Shown here piece by piece: positions 10,431 through 23,329 of a stretch of DNA of 64,000 bases; position 1 is the stretch's first letter; each line of letters starts with the position of its first letter. Under the pieces are notes generated by a model, which saw only the letters and a list, made by a program, of their open reading frames with translations, had not been told where the DNA came from and made no database searches. Both the position numbers and the translations under genes were made by a program. Source of the stretch: Heterobilharzia americana. Taxonomy: Eukaryota > Platyhelminthes > Trematoda > Strigeidida > Schistosomatidae. The stretch is taken from the NCBI GenBank assembly GCA_944470555.2, contig OX104128.1:44189920-44253919 (forward strand). Direction: 5' to 3'.

Positions 10431-13260
10431 CTCATTGGCAGAGAAAATCAATTTCACTCCTCAAGCTGGTCCAGAATTTCCAGACAGCGACCACAGAGTA
10501 GTGTTTGGTGACTTCCGACCTTCTTCCAATATCACGTTAGCTCCCGGATCGGAATCAACAGTGACCAGACGTTATAAAAGTACTAAGCACTGGGATGAAA
10601 GGCGGTATATCAGCAGATGCCTCAACTAAAATACTCATGTCACCAGTAGCCAAACCCGTGAGTTACATGACATCTCTCGAAGCTCCACAAATTTACTTCA
10701 CGACCAAATAGCCCTATCACATTCAGTGGTAGATAGAAATCCGAAACTGAATTCCATTCCAGAAACTGTTAGTAATACGATCGCTGATGGTGATTTCCAC
10801 TAACGAGACCAAAGTGAGGTCTGTGGGCTGTTTGGCTGTTGTTTCGGAAGCCACTTCGTAGCTGACGATAGTGTATTAGACATATGAATACCTGGTTCAT
10901 CAAACTACTTGCCGAGTAGTGTTTCCTCTACGCGGCATTAAATAAACAGCGCGGTTGAATAACCAAAAAAGACACCGCCGGACCTGAAGGAATCCCGATG
11001 CTGAGCCCAAAGCTGAATCCTAAAGACACATCAAAGAAATTTATAAATAGAGAAAAACAAGTATTACATTCTCACATCTTGAATTTAACATGGGAGAAGC
11101 TAGTTTACAGGCATCATCACATTGATACTTTTCGAAAGACTTAAAAGATTTTCGAGCTCCTCGGTGTTACAGAAGGGAGGCCATCAAACCTTAAAGCGAC
11201 ATCAAAAGAGTCTGCTAGCTATGGAACGGACAAGAAAATATACCTTTTCAGTGAGTACAAGGTGTTTGAGTCCACATCGTTTTCAGTCATATTTTTCACC
11301 ACGGGTGTCATCAGGGTTGCGCAGTATTCCAAGTTTGCTTTACAAGCAGTCGACATGTTTGATTTGTCTCCATAGCGCCAGGTTACGCCAGACTGGCGTC
11401 TATTCTGCCACAAATTCTCATGCTTATAGCCTCGGTGACCAAAAGAGCCCACACTGACGATCGCGGGGATCGGTAGGTTTCCACATAATCATGCTTTTTA
11501 AATAAACATCTATGTCCGACCATTTTCTACACTTCAAGTAGTGTCACTCATAGTAATATAGGTATATGCCACTAGAATTAGATGTTGTAATAGAAGGAAA
11601 TGAACACCCGAAGAATTGTGGACCAATGGTGATGGGTTAATATTTGTGACCAGTATTATCAAGACAATCGCACACCCCGGGAGACTGTGCATGGTGCGAC
11701 GATTTATTTTCCCAACTTCCATCCCAAGAGTGGGATGTGTTCCTATGAGTGATATTAGAAATAAATTGTAGTTATTCTTGCTGCGTTTTACCTCGCCTCC
11801 TTTGCGGGGTCATTTTACTCCTGTTCATTCCTACATCTGTTTCACTTGTGGAAGCCAGATGCCGAACGCCAAACGGGATATGTCGTTCGGATCTTCCAGG
11901 TTACCATATATTTTCCCCGAGGAATATCAAGCATTTTTCTTTCCACTGGCTTTCAACTTCCCCGCTGATCCTAGGCCAGCATGTAGCGGGACTGATATAC
12001 TCATTTGAAGTTGCTTATTCCAAATCAACAATTCTCTCCATTGTCGAAATCTAACCAGTATCATACTATGATCACGCCGGTAAACCAGTGCGTGCTTGTA
12101 CTTACAAGAGCAAATAGGTTTCTAAGTAACCCAAGACGACAGGACCCTCCACTCGCGACAACAAAAACAGTCCACGTCGTCTTTGACGACCTGGAGAAAA
12201 CGTTTGACAGTGTCTCACACAAAATCCCAGCAGAAAACTTCCTTGACAGACATAAAACAACTTTGGCTTTCTTCGTTCAAGGAACATTTAGAAAGCAGTC
12301 GGCTATGCACCAATGTTGACAGAAGACGGTTCCAGCAAAGTTCATCGAGGCCTGGGATAACCAGGCAGCAACTTCGCAGCCACTTCCGTTCCCGCTGTAC
12401 ACCGGTGATATCCCACAGAGAATTCCATGACCCATCCTTCCTTTTCACTGGCAACCTCAAAATTTGGAGGATGGCCGGCTAAGAAGTCAGCTGCAGATTA
12501 TTACAAAAAACTTGTGGCAACCGAGGCTATGATCGTCCTGGAATGGATTGAGCTTTAATCCTGAAAAGTGCAAGGTAATGCACGCCAAGACCCATGAAGC
12601 GGCGACAATCGGACGCAAATACAAACGAGATTATCTTTTCTTCACCAAATTGTCCGCGGAAACAGACTGGTGATTCAGCTGCTCTGACACACGAGACCTC
12701 AGCTCTAATTACAAAGGAACTACAAGAAGAGTGAATATCACTCTAGAACTATCGCGCATACAGCCCTGCTTATTCAAACATGAATTATATCAGATTTTCA
12801 AACCACATGTAGGATGGCGTCTGCGAGCAATCAGTGCGGTAGCATCTCCAGCACTCCAGTTTTCCCGAAAAAACGCAAATACATGGAACAAAAAGAGTGG
12901 TCAGAATTGGAGGAAAACATATCTTCAGAAAATGAGACGCTTAAACTTGTTCACTCTGGGCTATCTAGGTGAGAAGACAGATCTTGCCATGGCTCACCAG
13001 GTCATCCATCAAGCGGGTTACGTCAGTGAAGGAAATTCGCCTGCGATGATGGAATCTCATCAGCACAGAGCGTCACACAGCCAGCATCAGGAGCCAGTCA
13101 AAATCATTTTCTTTAATAGCATGTGTAATATGAAAGGCTTTACCAAATCTTACTATTACAGCCGTCTCAGCCAACCCGCTTAATACAAGTTGAGATAATT
13201 ACGCTTATTTATGTAGCCTACGGGTGACGTACTCGGGACACTAAAGACATCACTAGACCT
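10430..13260 (+). pseudogene. CR1/Jockey-like non-LTR retrotransposon, decayed and interrupted
   Basis: Plus-strand remains of an endonuclease and reverse transcriptase polyprotein. The C-terminal end of the AP endonuclease is at 10440-10630, with GPEFPDSDHRVVFGDFRP containing the S-D-H catalytic motif. A linker follows to about 11050. Repeat R then interrupts the element, and RT resumes at about 12090 with VVFDDLEKTFDSVSHK (motif A). A fragment near 12350-12410 reads PFPLYTGDI, the B region before the missing YADD. SFNPEKCKVMH at 12545-12580 and LNLFTLGYLGEKTDL near 12945-12990 are the post-RT segments. Stops and frameshifts occur throughout. The closest relative in this window by the endonuclease end is the minus-strand copy at 37495-40202. 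Confidence 0.75.
11050..11480 (-). repeat. repeat R, partial copy with internal deletion
   Basis: The segment starting with the reversed tail ATTCTCACATCTTG at 11070 and GCTAGTTTACAGGCATC at 11098 matches the 3' end of repeat R. The part from 11315 to 11460 (CCAAGTTTGCTTTACAAG, then GACCAAAAGAGCCCACA) matches the R middle section seen at 25550-25690. The material between is shorter than in the other copies. It sits inside the CR1/Jockey-like element at 10430-13260. Confidence 0.65.
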
Positions 13261-14355
13261 TGAGTAGCCAAGTTCTTACGTCATCTTTGTTACCGCGTAA
13301 TATCTGTTACTTCTGATTTACCTACTTCTCTATGTACTCTCCTCTCGCATCAACGCTTATCCTATCCTCTTTTTCTCACCGGGAACATACCCCATACCTA
13401 TTTTCCGTATTCTACCGCTCCCATTCCCACACCTATGCAGATAGGCAGTATGAGGGACCCTAACCCGGCCTAGCAGCGCGTAGCTTCCTAGCCAACTCGA
13501 CATACAAGTTGCGAATACATATTCGCGAGAAGCATCCGTCTCACTAAACCTAAAAGCAGGAAGGTGGAGATTTCCTCGTTTTCCACATGGAGTAAGCAGA
13601 CCAGCGAGTGCTAAACCCCGAGAACTTGAAGTGAAGACTCGAAAATGACCAGCTTCCTACACTCTCATTATATACCCGGAATGTGTACTTCCCATCCGTG
13701 AAGTATGTCACCATTCCCCTCGTGACCAGATAAAGGGTGGTGGTCCTAAGAACAAAAAAGAAACCACGAATTTCACACAAATGTTTATAACTTCATCATA
13801 CGCTTGTACATAGGTATATAACAAGTTAATACCTGGTCAAATATCCTCTAATCTTTCTATTTCGTAGTGATATCTTCAGCTTCAGGCTGACTTTCATTAC
13901 TGTCGTGCGCACCTTCATCTTCTTCCACCTAAGCTTACCTCTAAACAGTTGGTTCTGGACACTTCCTCAAGTAAGTTTAATAGTCAGTACAAACTCACCC
14001 AGATGTATCATGGTCGATCTACTCCTGCGTATTTTTGTGCCCCTGTTACAAATTTCGCCTGCTGCTCGCTTTTGTTATTCACTTTTCAGATTTACTTAAC
14101 CAGTCCTGCATTCAAATGGAATCCTACAAATCGCATTCGTCAGTGGGAAATATTGGCACCGAAACCTGATGACGAACGCGCACACCCCAAGGTCATGAAT
14201 GTGATGCGGCCTCACCTTCAAGAATATTGGATGATTCAAACGACGACCGGATAATCTTCAAATTCGAACTGAGCCTGCTTCAACATGCCTCCTATATGCC
14301 ATAAATCACAGCATCTAATGTATAGCATAACATTGTACATAATAGTCATCTCTCA
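13261..14355. other. no gene recognised; probable 3' UTR of the preceding element
   Basis: The first 250 bases are pyrimidine-rich, continue directly from the reverse transcriptase C-terminus and are probably its 3' untranslated region. The rest has short open frames only (for example 13905-14254) with no recognised motif. Confidence 0.35.
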
Positions 14356-14417
14356 TTACCAAAGTGATCAAACCTGTAAACTGGTTTGTATTCATGTAAC
14401 CTTTGTTGCATGAAATA

Positions 14418-14451
<34 letters not shown>
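14355..14451 (+). repeat. retroposon 3' end with (ATT)n tail
   Basis: A 3' end reading GATCAAACCTGTAAACTGG, then CATGTAACCTTTGTTGCATG and AAATATATT, runs directly into an (ATT)n microsatellite of about 33 nt at 14418-14450. The same end occurs at 54865-54917 (+) and in reverse at 42425-42510. Its core CCTGTAAACTGG is shared with the 3' end of repeat R, although the tails differ. Confidence 0.75.
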
Positions 14452-15449
14452 AAAAGGCACAAGGCCTATAAACTGTTGCAAGAGTTAAGAGTGACATGTA
14501 CCCACGAACGAAGCTGTGCTGCAGATCAATGTCTATCTTACTGCCACCAAATAGGAGGCAGCGGCACAATATAAGGCATGGCTGTACCTGGAGCATGCAT
14601 ATTCTGGTGAGATAGTGCAAGTTAACTGTCGAAGCTGGCTGGATCGGATTCTGAAGAAGATGAAGGGAGGTGAGAACAAACCAATTTAATAAAAATCGAA
14701 AGTATATTGCTCTTGTACAACAAAGAGACGACAGCGGCTCGCAGTGGGCACTAAATAGGAGACAGCCCCCGATCCAACATAACGCCAGTTACGCCCGCTG
14801 TGAATTGTAACAGAAGGCAGTCACCGGTACGGAATACAAGGCAGAACAGAAGTTTACATGGACCGCAGAAACACCATGGTTTTTGTCTATAACACCCCCA
14901 TCACATGCCGCTCTGGCCATACAACTGACGGGGATGGTGAAGATCCTTACTCTGAACCACTAACCTTGGCGCCGTCGGAGCAACAGAAAAGACAAAGTCA
15001 AACGTATGCACAAATCCTGGACACGCACTACCTAAGTGCTGTCAACAGATGCGAAAGCACAACAGGTCTATAGAATCCTCCAGGTGGTATCACCAGCCCT
15101 GCACACCCACCACGTCCAATAGTAAAACTACTTACCCTCGGTGAACCAGATACAAATGCCACAGACTATACTTGCCTGAGGTCAAACTATGTGTATGTGG
15201 ATACGATGTGCACACTAAACACCTTAAATAAAAACAATGCTCCGTTCTCCCCTAACAAACGTGATACTATTTCAAGTCACTGTGAGGTCGATTTACCACT
15301 AGGATATCCCAGTAACTCTACAACTAAAAGTGGGCAGGATGTGGAGACGTTTTGTGACACAAAAACGTCAGACAATATTCAGTCAAGTGATACTGAGATA
15401 CCTCGGCGTGTTTAGAAAATTAGACAGCTTTGTACATTATCACTCCTCT
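14452..15449 (+). other. possible ORF1 remains, not recognised
   Basis: Two short open frames, 14858-15073 and 15191-15415, are polar and rich in Ser and Thr. They lie just upstream of the endonuclease of the CR1-like element that starts at 15450 and have the position expected for its ORF1, but no motif confirms this. No other gene was seen. Confidence 0.3.
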
Positions 15450-18270
15450 TAACCGTACATCGTTCTCATAAACGCCAGATCCGTCCTTGGCAAACTACCG
15501 GTATTAAGAGGAATCGCACCCATATAAAAGCCTCCGGTAATAATTATCACTGAGTCATGGTGGCACGCGAATATACCGGATGAAAAGGTAAGTACTGACG
15601 TGACCGGAGTAACAAGAAAGGAGGAGGTCGTCTGATGCACTCCCTGAACACTGTCACTGTATTCAGACCAGAAAATATGGGCCACAATACATTAAAAGAA
15701 TGTTACAGGATTGGTGGGACGTGTTTACAGAGCACCTGGTACCTTTAACGATCATGAAATTCCCCTGATTACGTCTCTGGAGCATGCACCCACTCTCGCA
15801 CACGATCATAAAAGGTGACTTTAACCTACCTGAAATTAAGTGGGATTCACTTACTGTTCCGGCTAGGTATGACAACTTTTTCCATCCGCCGGCTATTTTT
15901 GGATGGAAACAAATTGTTACAACTACAAGAGGTGACGATGTATTGGACGTTATATTTTGCCACAATATAAATCCTATTTTGACAAATGTAGGCCCCGAAT
16001 TCTCAGGAAGTGATCACAGTACGGTAGTACGCGCACTGCCACCTCCTGCAACTAGTACTTCAATTGGTACTTCCACTACACACCAAATAGTATGTGGAGA
16101 CTACGGTAGAACGGATTGGCAGCAGATGTGTCCAATGATCAGGTGCATTGACTGGGGATCATTCTTCACCACTAGCCACCTCAAATTAACCATTGATATG
16201 TTTTACTACAACTCTAAAACCTGTCTCCACACCATCTCTACATTGATAGGTCTCAAAAAATTCCACTAAACAACAGGCCATATATACCTCCCAATGCTTG
16301 TAGAAAGTTACGCAAACTCTCAACAAGGTACTGCGGACATCACGACGTCGATGCACTTCGGTTGATTCTTGGTATTCCTAACTCCATCCTGCACGACCAT
16401 GATTTGCGTTTTAAGAATGAGAAGAGTCGTGCACTAGCTAGCTCATCTAGAGTATATGCTCTCTCAGCACTCCATGAGAAGCGATCGAATTGCACAAGAC
16501 ATAAAATTCCCCCCCTTATCCATGACACCATAGCTTAGAATGATCCAGTGGATATGTGTGAAATACTCAGTGACTTATTTGCAGTCAGTCACCTGGGACC
16601 TACAAACTTTTCGCGTGATACTAGTGCGGTCTGCACTTTAAAAAGCTATTCTTCTCCTCAACTAACGGCAATAGATACGGTTGAGTTCACATACTCCAAT
16701 ATTCACCAAGCCATTAGGACGCTAAAATGCCCCAGCAGCGCTGGCGCAGACGGAATATCGTCAGGTTTCTTTAAATTTGGTGGATCTGATATTCCATTAC
16801 TATTACTTAAAATATTTTCTCTCTCTTTGGAATCTTTCGCACATCCTGACATGAAAAACATCACTTATCCTCCCTAGATATAAATCTGGTTGAAAAACAC
16901 TAGCGAGTAACTACAGCCCAATAAATATTACGTCCGTAGTTTCTAGAACTATGGGGAAAGTTATTAAAGAAAGCATTCTTCAGCACATGCTTAGCAGCAA
17001 CATCATCACATCGAGTCAACATGGGTTCCCAAAATCGAGATCCTGTATAACTTGCCATCATGACTTCTTTAACTTCATAACCACTATGCGTGACCGACAC
17101 CAATTAGTCTTTGTACTCTATCTAGACATTTCAAAGGCATTTGACAGAGTAGATCATTTGCCGTTAATAAATAAGTTGGTGACTATGGGAAATGACTATC
17201 TACTATTGAGATTTATTAAGTCTTTCCTCAGCAACCGCACTCAAGTGGTGAAGGTAGATTCACACACTTCAAAACCTAGGCCAATCACCTCTGGTGTTGT
17301 TCATGGCAGTGTATCAGGTCCCCTTCTCGTTACTTTATACGCCAATGACATCTGCAGCTGCTTTGCTTACGGTAAACCATTCTGGTTTACTGTTGACCTA
17401 AACGTTGCATACACATTCACCCGTGACAATTTATCCCACCTACAAGCACTAATACAAAGGGAGCTCGATACAATATCTGCATGGTCAGCTGCTTGGAACT
17501 TCGGTTCAATATAGGCAAATGTGGCTGAATATGTTTTGGTGCTCCATCGGTGGATACCCAAGTACATCTTCAGTCCACGGAACTACCTGTCCTTGAGGGT
17601 GTATGTGACCCTGGACTAAGGTATTCAAGGGACCTTACATTTTCTGAACAGATAGCATCACAGACCGCAAATCTGGGATTTTGGTGGGTCGCACAGTTCG
17701 TAACTTTATCTTTAAACAAGTCAAGTTACTACCCTACAAAACTTGTGCACGTCCACTGTCAGAATACTGTCCATTTATACTGAGTGGTATCCGAACAACA
17801 GACAAACATAAAATGGAGAGTGCTTAAATGTATTTCACAGCTAGGTTGTTAGGACACGATTGCAAACAGGACTACAGCTCCAGATGCAGAACACTAAGTC
17901 TAGAAACACTTTGGATAAGACGGCTCAAAATTAACCCGACACTATTCTTTAATGTGTTACATAAACTCACTTTTACAGCCAGCGGTGAGTTTCAGTTCGA
18001 ACAGAACAGTTGTTACGATCTGCGCAACCACGTCCATATTGTCACAATAAAACGTGTAAATCCTGCTTGCGTGCAAACTTTTTTGCCGTCAAGTTCTCTC
18101 GGTTGTGGAACAGACTTCGGGCTATTGTGGAGGCCTCCAAATCAACCTCTGAATTCGGTCGGTTACTGGCCATATTCTTACCATCTGGCGACTTCTACGG
18201 CTCATCAAATACACCAACAGTCTCTTTCGTGACGTTTCGTATACTCAGCCTTCTTAATGTATAAGGAGAG
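15450..18270 (+). pseudogene. CR1-like non-LTR retrotransposon (EN-RT), decayed
   Basis: The endonuclease begins near 15460 (NARSVLGKLPVLRG) and continues through KGDFNLPEIKWDS at 15811 to GPEFSGSDHSTVV at 15992, which keeps the S-D-H catalytic motif. The linker at 16548-16877 holds LKCPSSAGADGISSGFFK. The RT domain at 16951-17514 has SSQHGFPKSRSC, then YLDISKAFDRVDH (motif A) and FIKSFLSNRTQVVKV. The catalytic YADD is replaced by an unreadable FTVDLNV stretch near 17385, so RT activity is lost. The C-terminal domain runs to about 18264 with RANFFAVKFSRLWNRL. Several frame changes join these parts. The stretch after 18270 to about 18400 may be the 3' UTR. It is the most complete CR1-like EN-RT body on the plus strand. 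Confidence 0.85.
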
Positions 18271-18410
18271 CCACCACACCACCACTGACCTTTCATATGA
18301 AGCGTTGAGGAGACTTCCATAAGTTATAACCTCAAACTAACGGCACATTGTGCCTCACCCAACACAGTAATCAAAAACGGAAATCCTACACCCCATGACA
18401 GCATGGAAAT

Positions 18411-20420
18411 TATATTTATAAATACTCTACAGAATAAGGATATACAACGAAAGCCATGGCAGGGGAAGTTAAGTAGGGAGAAATATGAACATTGAAAACA
18501 CTCTCCTTGTTGAAATTCTTGCTTTCTCCGCCCGCTGCTTTGTCTGTTCCTTTCTCGTTGTAGAAAAATAATTCAGTCCTAAAAGTTGGCTTGGTTGCCA
18601 TCGAGAATTAATTACTTAGAGAACAGACTATGGCTGAAACTACCCTTCAAGAGGGTAACCAGCTTTACCAAGTTCAGAATACATAACTGCAACAAGCAGA
18701 AACAAAAACGTTCACTGGACCACAACTTCATAATTATCAAAAACTAGGATTAACTCATTGTAAAAGTGACCAGCGAAGTCCAACACCTACCAACTGCAAG
18801 ACTGTCACGACCCCGTGAAGACGGAGGGCAAGACGTCCTGGAAGCTTATTTGGCGCATTTAACAAGTCTATTGCTTCTGGATGCTGGAGTTGGAAAAGTG
18901 TAGATATTTGGCTTTCAGTGATAATATTCATCAAGATCATGAATCTTTGTTGCCGAATGGTATCAACATGTATAAACTACACAGTCCTGGAATCATCAGT
19001 GAAGTAGAATAAGTAAACAATTCATGTATACATTCCCTCATAAAGTTTTCATCATTATCTCAAGCAAAAAGTACAAACTGTTACAATGGAAGTTTTAGCT
19101 TCAAGCTTAATTTTCCTCCAGATAATACCTGTAGTGTCTAGATACAAACCTGGTTTTTTTGTTAATGCGAAGGCAATACTTCCACCTGTCCAACTTGTGA
19201 ATTTTCTGCACACTTATTCTGTTCCGTTGTATTAACATGCAGCACTTATATCTTCTAGTGACAGCGGGTAGGAATTCAGATTGCCTTCCATGAAGACGAA
19301 TATAATTTGTATATAAACTTATTCCTACCTGTAAAAATGGTGTGTGCCTGTATATTCAGGAACAATTATTGTTTTTATTTCTATAAATGTATACGAATCG
19401 ACACCATGGACAACCGTGAGCAGTGTCCCCGCATTGACAAAAATACTAGGGTTTGCAGCAAAGTATTACAAGGAGCCCCTGAAGAAATAATAAAGCTTGA
19501 AGCTGCTTCTTCCATGGCTTTGCTCGTCACACGTTGCCTTTTATCAGTGATGGAAAGCCTGTACGTGAATATACGTATGTGGTTTGCATTTGCTGTTCTT
19601 TAATGACTACAGAACCGTAGATTCCATTCTTTCTCGCACCACATATTGTCAGAGACTGATGATCCTACCAAATATTACGACTGAAATTCAAAAATCTCCA
19701 AGTTCAGCACAAAATGTAGCAGGTTCGTTTGGATGGATCAAGCGGACTTCCGGCAACCACTGTCTGACATTTTCTCGCGGCCATAACAGCCCTGTGTTTG
19801 AGAAGTGCAACATGTTCCTGCCCGCTTTCACAATAAATCCAAAGTTTTGATAATTATAAAGTTGCAGTACGGAAAATATTTGTTTTTCATATCCAACTCT
19901 GTTGTCGTGGATGGGTTGCTAATATTCGACAACTGGTAGTTTTGACACAGGTTTCTGCCTTTAATAACCTAATTTAATTTGTAACTGAGGCGACCTTTAA
20001 AGTTGAGTTTTGCCTACAACGAGAATTGCAGAAACTGCTGCTGGCTGGGTCAACCACCGTCACCAAAGTTATTCTGCACTTGCTATTCGTTCACCGGTCC
20101 AAACCAGACGGCAACATTACACCAGGTGCCTGTTTTACGCTGTGGCTTTTGCTACTATTATTTTTAACACCGCTCAAATGCAAAAACTATTTCTCTTGAA
20201 GATGCTGTACGGTAAAGGGATCTGCCGAACCATACACTTCGGGCGTTTCACTCTGTTACACGTGTTGTTTGGAGCAAATTAGTTATTATCATCATTATTA
20301 TGCATGAGGGAGGTAAACGAAGTGCACTTCCTTTCACCACACCGCTTGTATTTTGTTTAGGGTACCAGAAAACACCAACGTGAGATTATCAGGAGGCAAT
20401 TATCTAAATAAATGAGGGAT
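18411..20420. other. no gene recognised
   Basis: Open frames at 19307-19603 and 20010-20282 show no recognisable domain. Around 20280-20300 there is a short ATT/ATC-rich tract that resembles a retroposon tail. At 20335-20390 a minus-strand snippet resembles the DNHRPV region of the RT at 30600-30670, suggesting a tiny RT fossil. Confidence 0.35.
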
Positions 20421-20650
20421 AAATTTTGGAATTTAACATGAGAGAAGCCAGTTTACAGGCATCATCCAATTGATAATGGTGAAGAAATCTCCAATAGTTG
20501 AGCCCACCTTAATGAAACAGAAAGTATCGCATCAGGGTTTATCATGGTATCAAAAGTGACTGCAGGTTATAAAAAGAACAGGAAACCATCACTTCACAGT
20601 ATATAAGATTGCTTGTGAGATTCGGTTGTCTCCGCTCACCATTCGTTTTG
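20420..20650 (-). repeat. repeat R, 3' part
   Basis: Reading in reverse, this is the 3' end of repeat R: AATTTAACATGAGAGAAGCC followed by AGTTTACAGGCATCATCC at 20453, then the AAAGAACAGGAAACCATCAC segment seen in other copies. A much-worn match to the 5' part of R (GGCATGAGCAGAAATTGGAG) lies at 21400-21560, so the whole 20420-21560 stretch may be one old copy. Confidence 0.6.
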
Positions 20651-21781
20651 CACAACAAAGTGATACCAAAATCGTACAATATTCGACATTTGAGTTACAT
20701 GCTACCTAGATGGTTAGCCTGGCGGTGTAGTTCTTTTTCGTCAGATAAACGTTTATTTTAATATCAGTTCATATGTTTATAGTGCCGATGGCCAACGAAA
20801 ACTCACTTCATTGATTTCAGGTAACATTAAGTGTTAGCATAACCATATGATCCACGTGAATATTTAAGTCCTCTTATTTACCACTCGTAGTGTGACCTTA
20901 CTCGGCAACACAGATGTGACCCATCACAGTTAGTTCTTGCTGTACAGAGGAATAAACATTTGAAGGACTCTCATCCAGTGGTGATGGAGTTTCGCACATA
21001 GAATTCACATTAAACCAAACAGCACAATCAAGGTGTGTTGACCGTTAGTTGTCTTCTACCAGACAGAGTCAAATGAGGCGGAGTCCTGGAGAAATTTGTT
21101 TGCAAACATGCCTCACTTTGAGTTACTAGGTGAGCTTATTTCTTAGATTTAGTTGTTTGTCCAGACGTTTGTTGCTATTACGACCGTTCAGAAGCCTTAG
21201 ATCATTTATCGTAGTTGCTTTTTTGTACATGGTAGCATCTAGGATGTTAGTAACCGGGCGAGTTTGCCGTGGAACGTTTCAGAAAGCTAGGAATCAACAA
21301 GGGAAGGCCAGTTGTAGGACTTTTTCAATAATTTCTGGTACCAAGTACGAAGTAGTATATTCGGTGGGCTGACAATTTCGGTCAACATTATGCCCAAGGC
21401 TTTTTCTTCACACTTAAGCTAAGAAGAGAAGAAGAAAAGGAAGGCATGAGCAGAAATTGGAGGGTGATATGCCACATAAGACGAAATTGGGAAGAGAGGA
21501 GTTCCCATCTTCTTAGAGACACTCAAGCTATATGCACACTTTATGCATATAAAAATAACTTATGATTTTCCTACGTAAACTTCGTGCAAGTTTTTGGATA
21601 TACGGTGTTCACTTGTAGACGTACGAGCAAAGCTGACTCTGTATCAAGTTGAAATATACTTTACTAATGTGTAATTTACTGACTACACAACCTAAGCTAG
21701 TGGAATAGCAGACAAACGCCCCGTGCAATAATCTTATGGCCCATTAAGAAAAAAATACTTGGGATTGACGGTAGTTTTACC
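20651..21781. other. no gene recognised; possible old repeat R body
   Basis: No coding sequence was supported. An open frame at 21130-21372 has no motif. The end of the stretch, 21400-21560, resembles the outermost part of repeat R. Confidence 0.3.
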
Positions 21782-22051
21782 TTACACATTTAGGGGGCCT
21801 AGTATGTTTTCATTGGCCCAGAAAGTATTTATAGTGACCAAACGAGTGATAGACTCATCATCCATGAGGAGCTTATTAAGTGAGAAATGAAAGGCAGATA
21901 ATGAACCTACAGTACGCATCTTTACGGGAAGTCTGTTCCAAATGTGAGAGAACTTGTTGGCGAAGAAATTACCTCGAACATTGGTCTTACAACACTCATT
22001 TTCAGCTAATTGTTCGCCATAATGTATATTATAAATAGATGTTACCACCAC
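21782..22051 (-). pseudogene. CR1-like RT C-terminal fragment, minus strand
   Basis: An 89-codon frame contains RGNFFANKFSHIWNRLP and a SLNKLLMDDES segment, the extreme C-terminus of CR1-like RT proteins. It is homologous to the plus-strand segment at 23048-23200 but is a different copy. It abuts the oppositely oriented RT fragment that starts near 22055. Confidence 0.75.
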
Positions 22052-22054
22052 TTT

Positions 22055-23325
22055 AATTCCTGGACCACTTTGATTTCTTCAACTTCATCAGTATTAACCG
22101 TGGGGCACGTAAAATCGTCATCGTTCCATACTTTGATGTATCATAGGCATTTGCTAAGGTGTCTCATAACGTACTCTTTAATAAGCTACAATCAATTGGT
22201 ATTTTCTACCCCTTACTTAGTTGCATAAAATCATTTCTTAGTGGTCGTGCTCAAGTCGTGAAGGTAAACTCCGTGCAGTCTGAACTTAAACATATATACA
22301 GGGTAGTGTCCTTGGGCCTTTGTTGCTCACAATCTATATCAACAGTGTGTGTAACTGCTTCAGTGAAGGTAAAACATTCCTATACGCTGATGACTTGAAG
22401 GTTGTGTACACTTGTCACTCTCATGAACTACGTAATACGCTCTTTGCTGCCCGACAGGAACTAAGTAGACTTGCATCATGGTGTGCTGAATTCAATAATG
22501 ACAAGCGCTTACTATAAGTAACGACAACCATGACCTGACCCTCGAGGTATGCGGAAAACAGCTACCTAGACTGGCTTCTGTGCTAGATCCTGACATCAGG
22601 TATTCCAGAGACTTGACATTCTCGGAATAAACAGCACATATCACATCCAAGCCACTCAAACTCTTGGGGTGTATCATTCGTAACTTCTATAGCACTGAAT
22701 CATGGGTTCTACCATATAAAATGTGCGTTCGCCCACTTTCAGAATATTGCCCGTATATTCTCAGTGGCCTCCGTAGAACTGATAAGCTGAAAGTTGAAGG
22801 GGTACAACATTACTTCACCTTCAGAACATTAGGGGCTGACTCTAATCTAGACTACACGTCCAGATGTGACGTGCCGGGGTTAGAACCACTCTGGAAGAGG
22901 GGACTTAAACTGAACCTCATATTTTATTGAAAGTTACTTCACCAGCACTTGCACTCTCATGGTCCGCAAATCAAGCTAATGGTAACGTTTACATACGATA
23001 TGCACAACCGCAAAGTATTGGTTGAAACTGAGTGATGTACGACGAGCTTGCGAGGTAATTTCTTCCTCAACAAATTTGTACACATTTGGAACAGGCTTCC
23101 AGGAGAAACTAGTACGGCAAGCTCACTGACACTTTTCCGCTCTTCGCTTAATAGGCTACTGATAAACGATAAGTCTGTCGCTCAGTTAGCCGCCATGTGT
23201 GCTTACAGGGGTATGAGTACTGGTTCCCCTCCTCACTATAATGAACTTATGTACACTGGTTCCCTGTCAAAGCTACTACGACACGCCCCAGACAGAACAT
23301 TTTCGAGAGTCTCATAGTGGAGAAA
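22055..23325 (+). pseudogene. CR1-like RT fragment, plus strand, 5'-truncated
   Basis: This 5'-truncated RT starts near motif A (FDVS-like residues at about 22134-22160, in more than one frame). It continues through KSFLSGRAQVVKVNS at about 22230, keeps an intact FLYADDLKVVY catalytic box (YADD codons at 22383-22394), and then the post-RT segments MCVRPLSEYCPYILSGL and GLEPLWKRGLKLN at 22700-22930. It ends with RGNFFLNKFVHIWNRLPGE at 23051. At least three frameshifts separate the pieces. The endonuclease is absent. Confidence 0.8.
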
Positions 23326-23329
23326 CTGG

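Noticed and set aside
19307..20282. Two plus-strand frames considered as small genes
   Set aside because: Low-complexity AT-rich text with no domain; the second ends in a retroposon-like tail.
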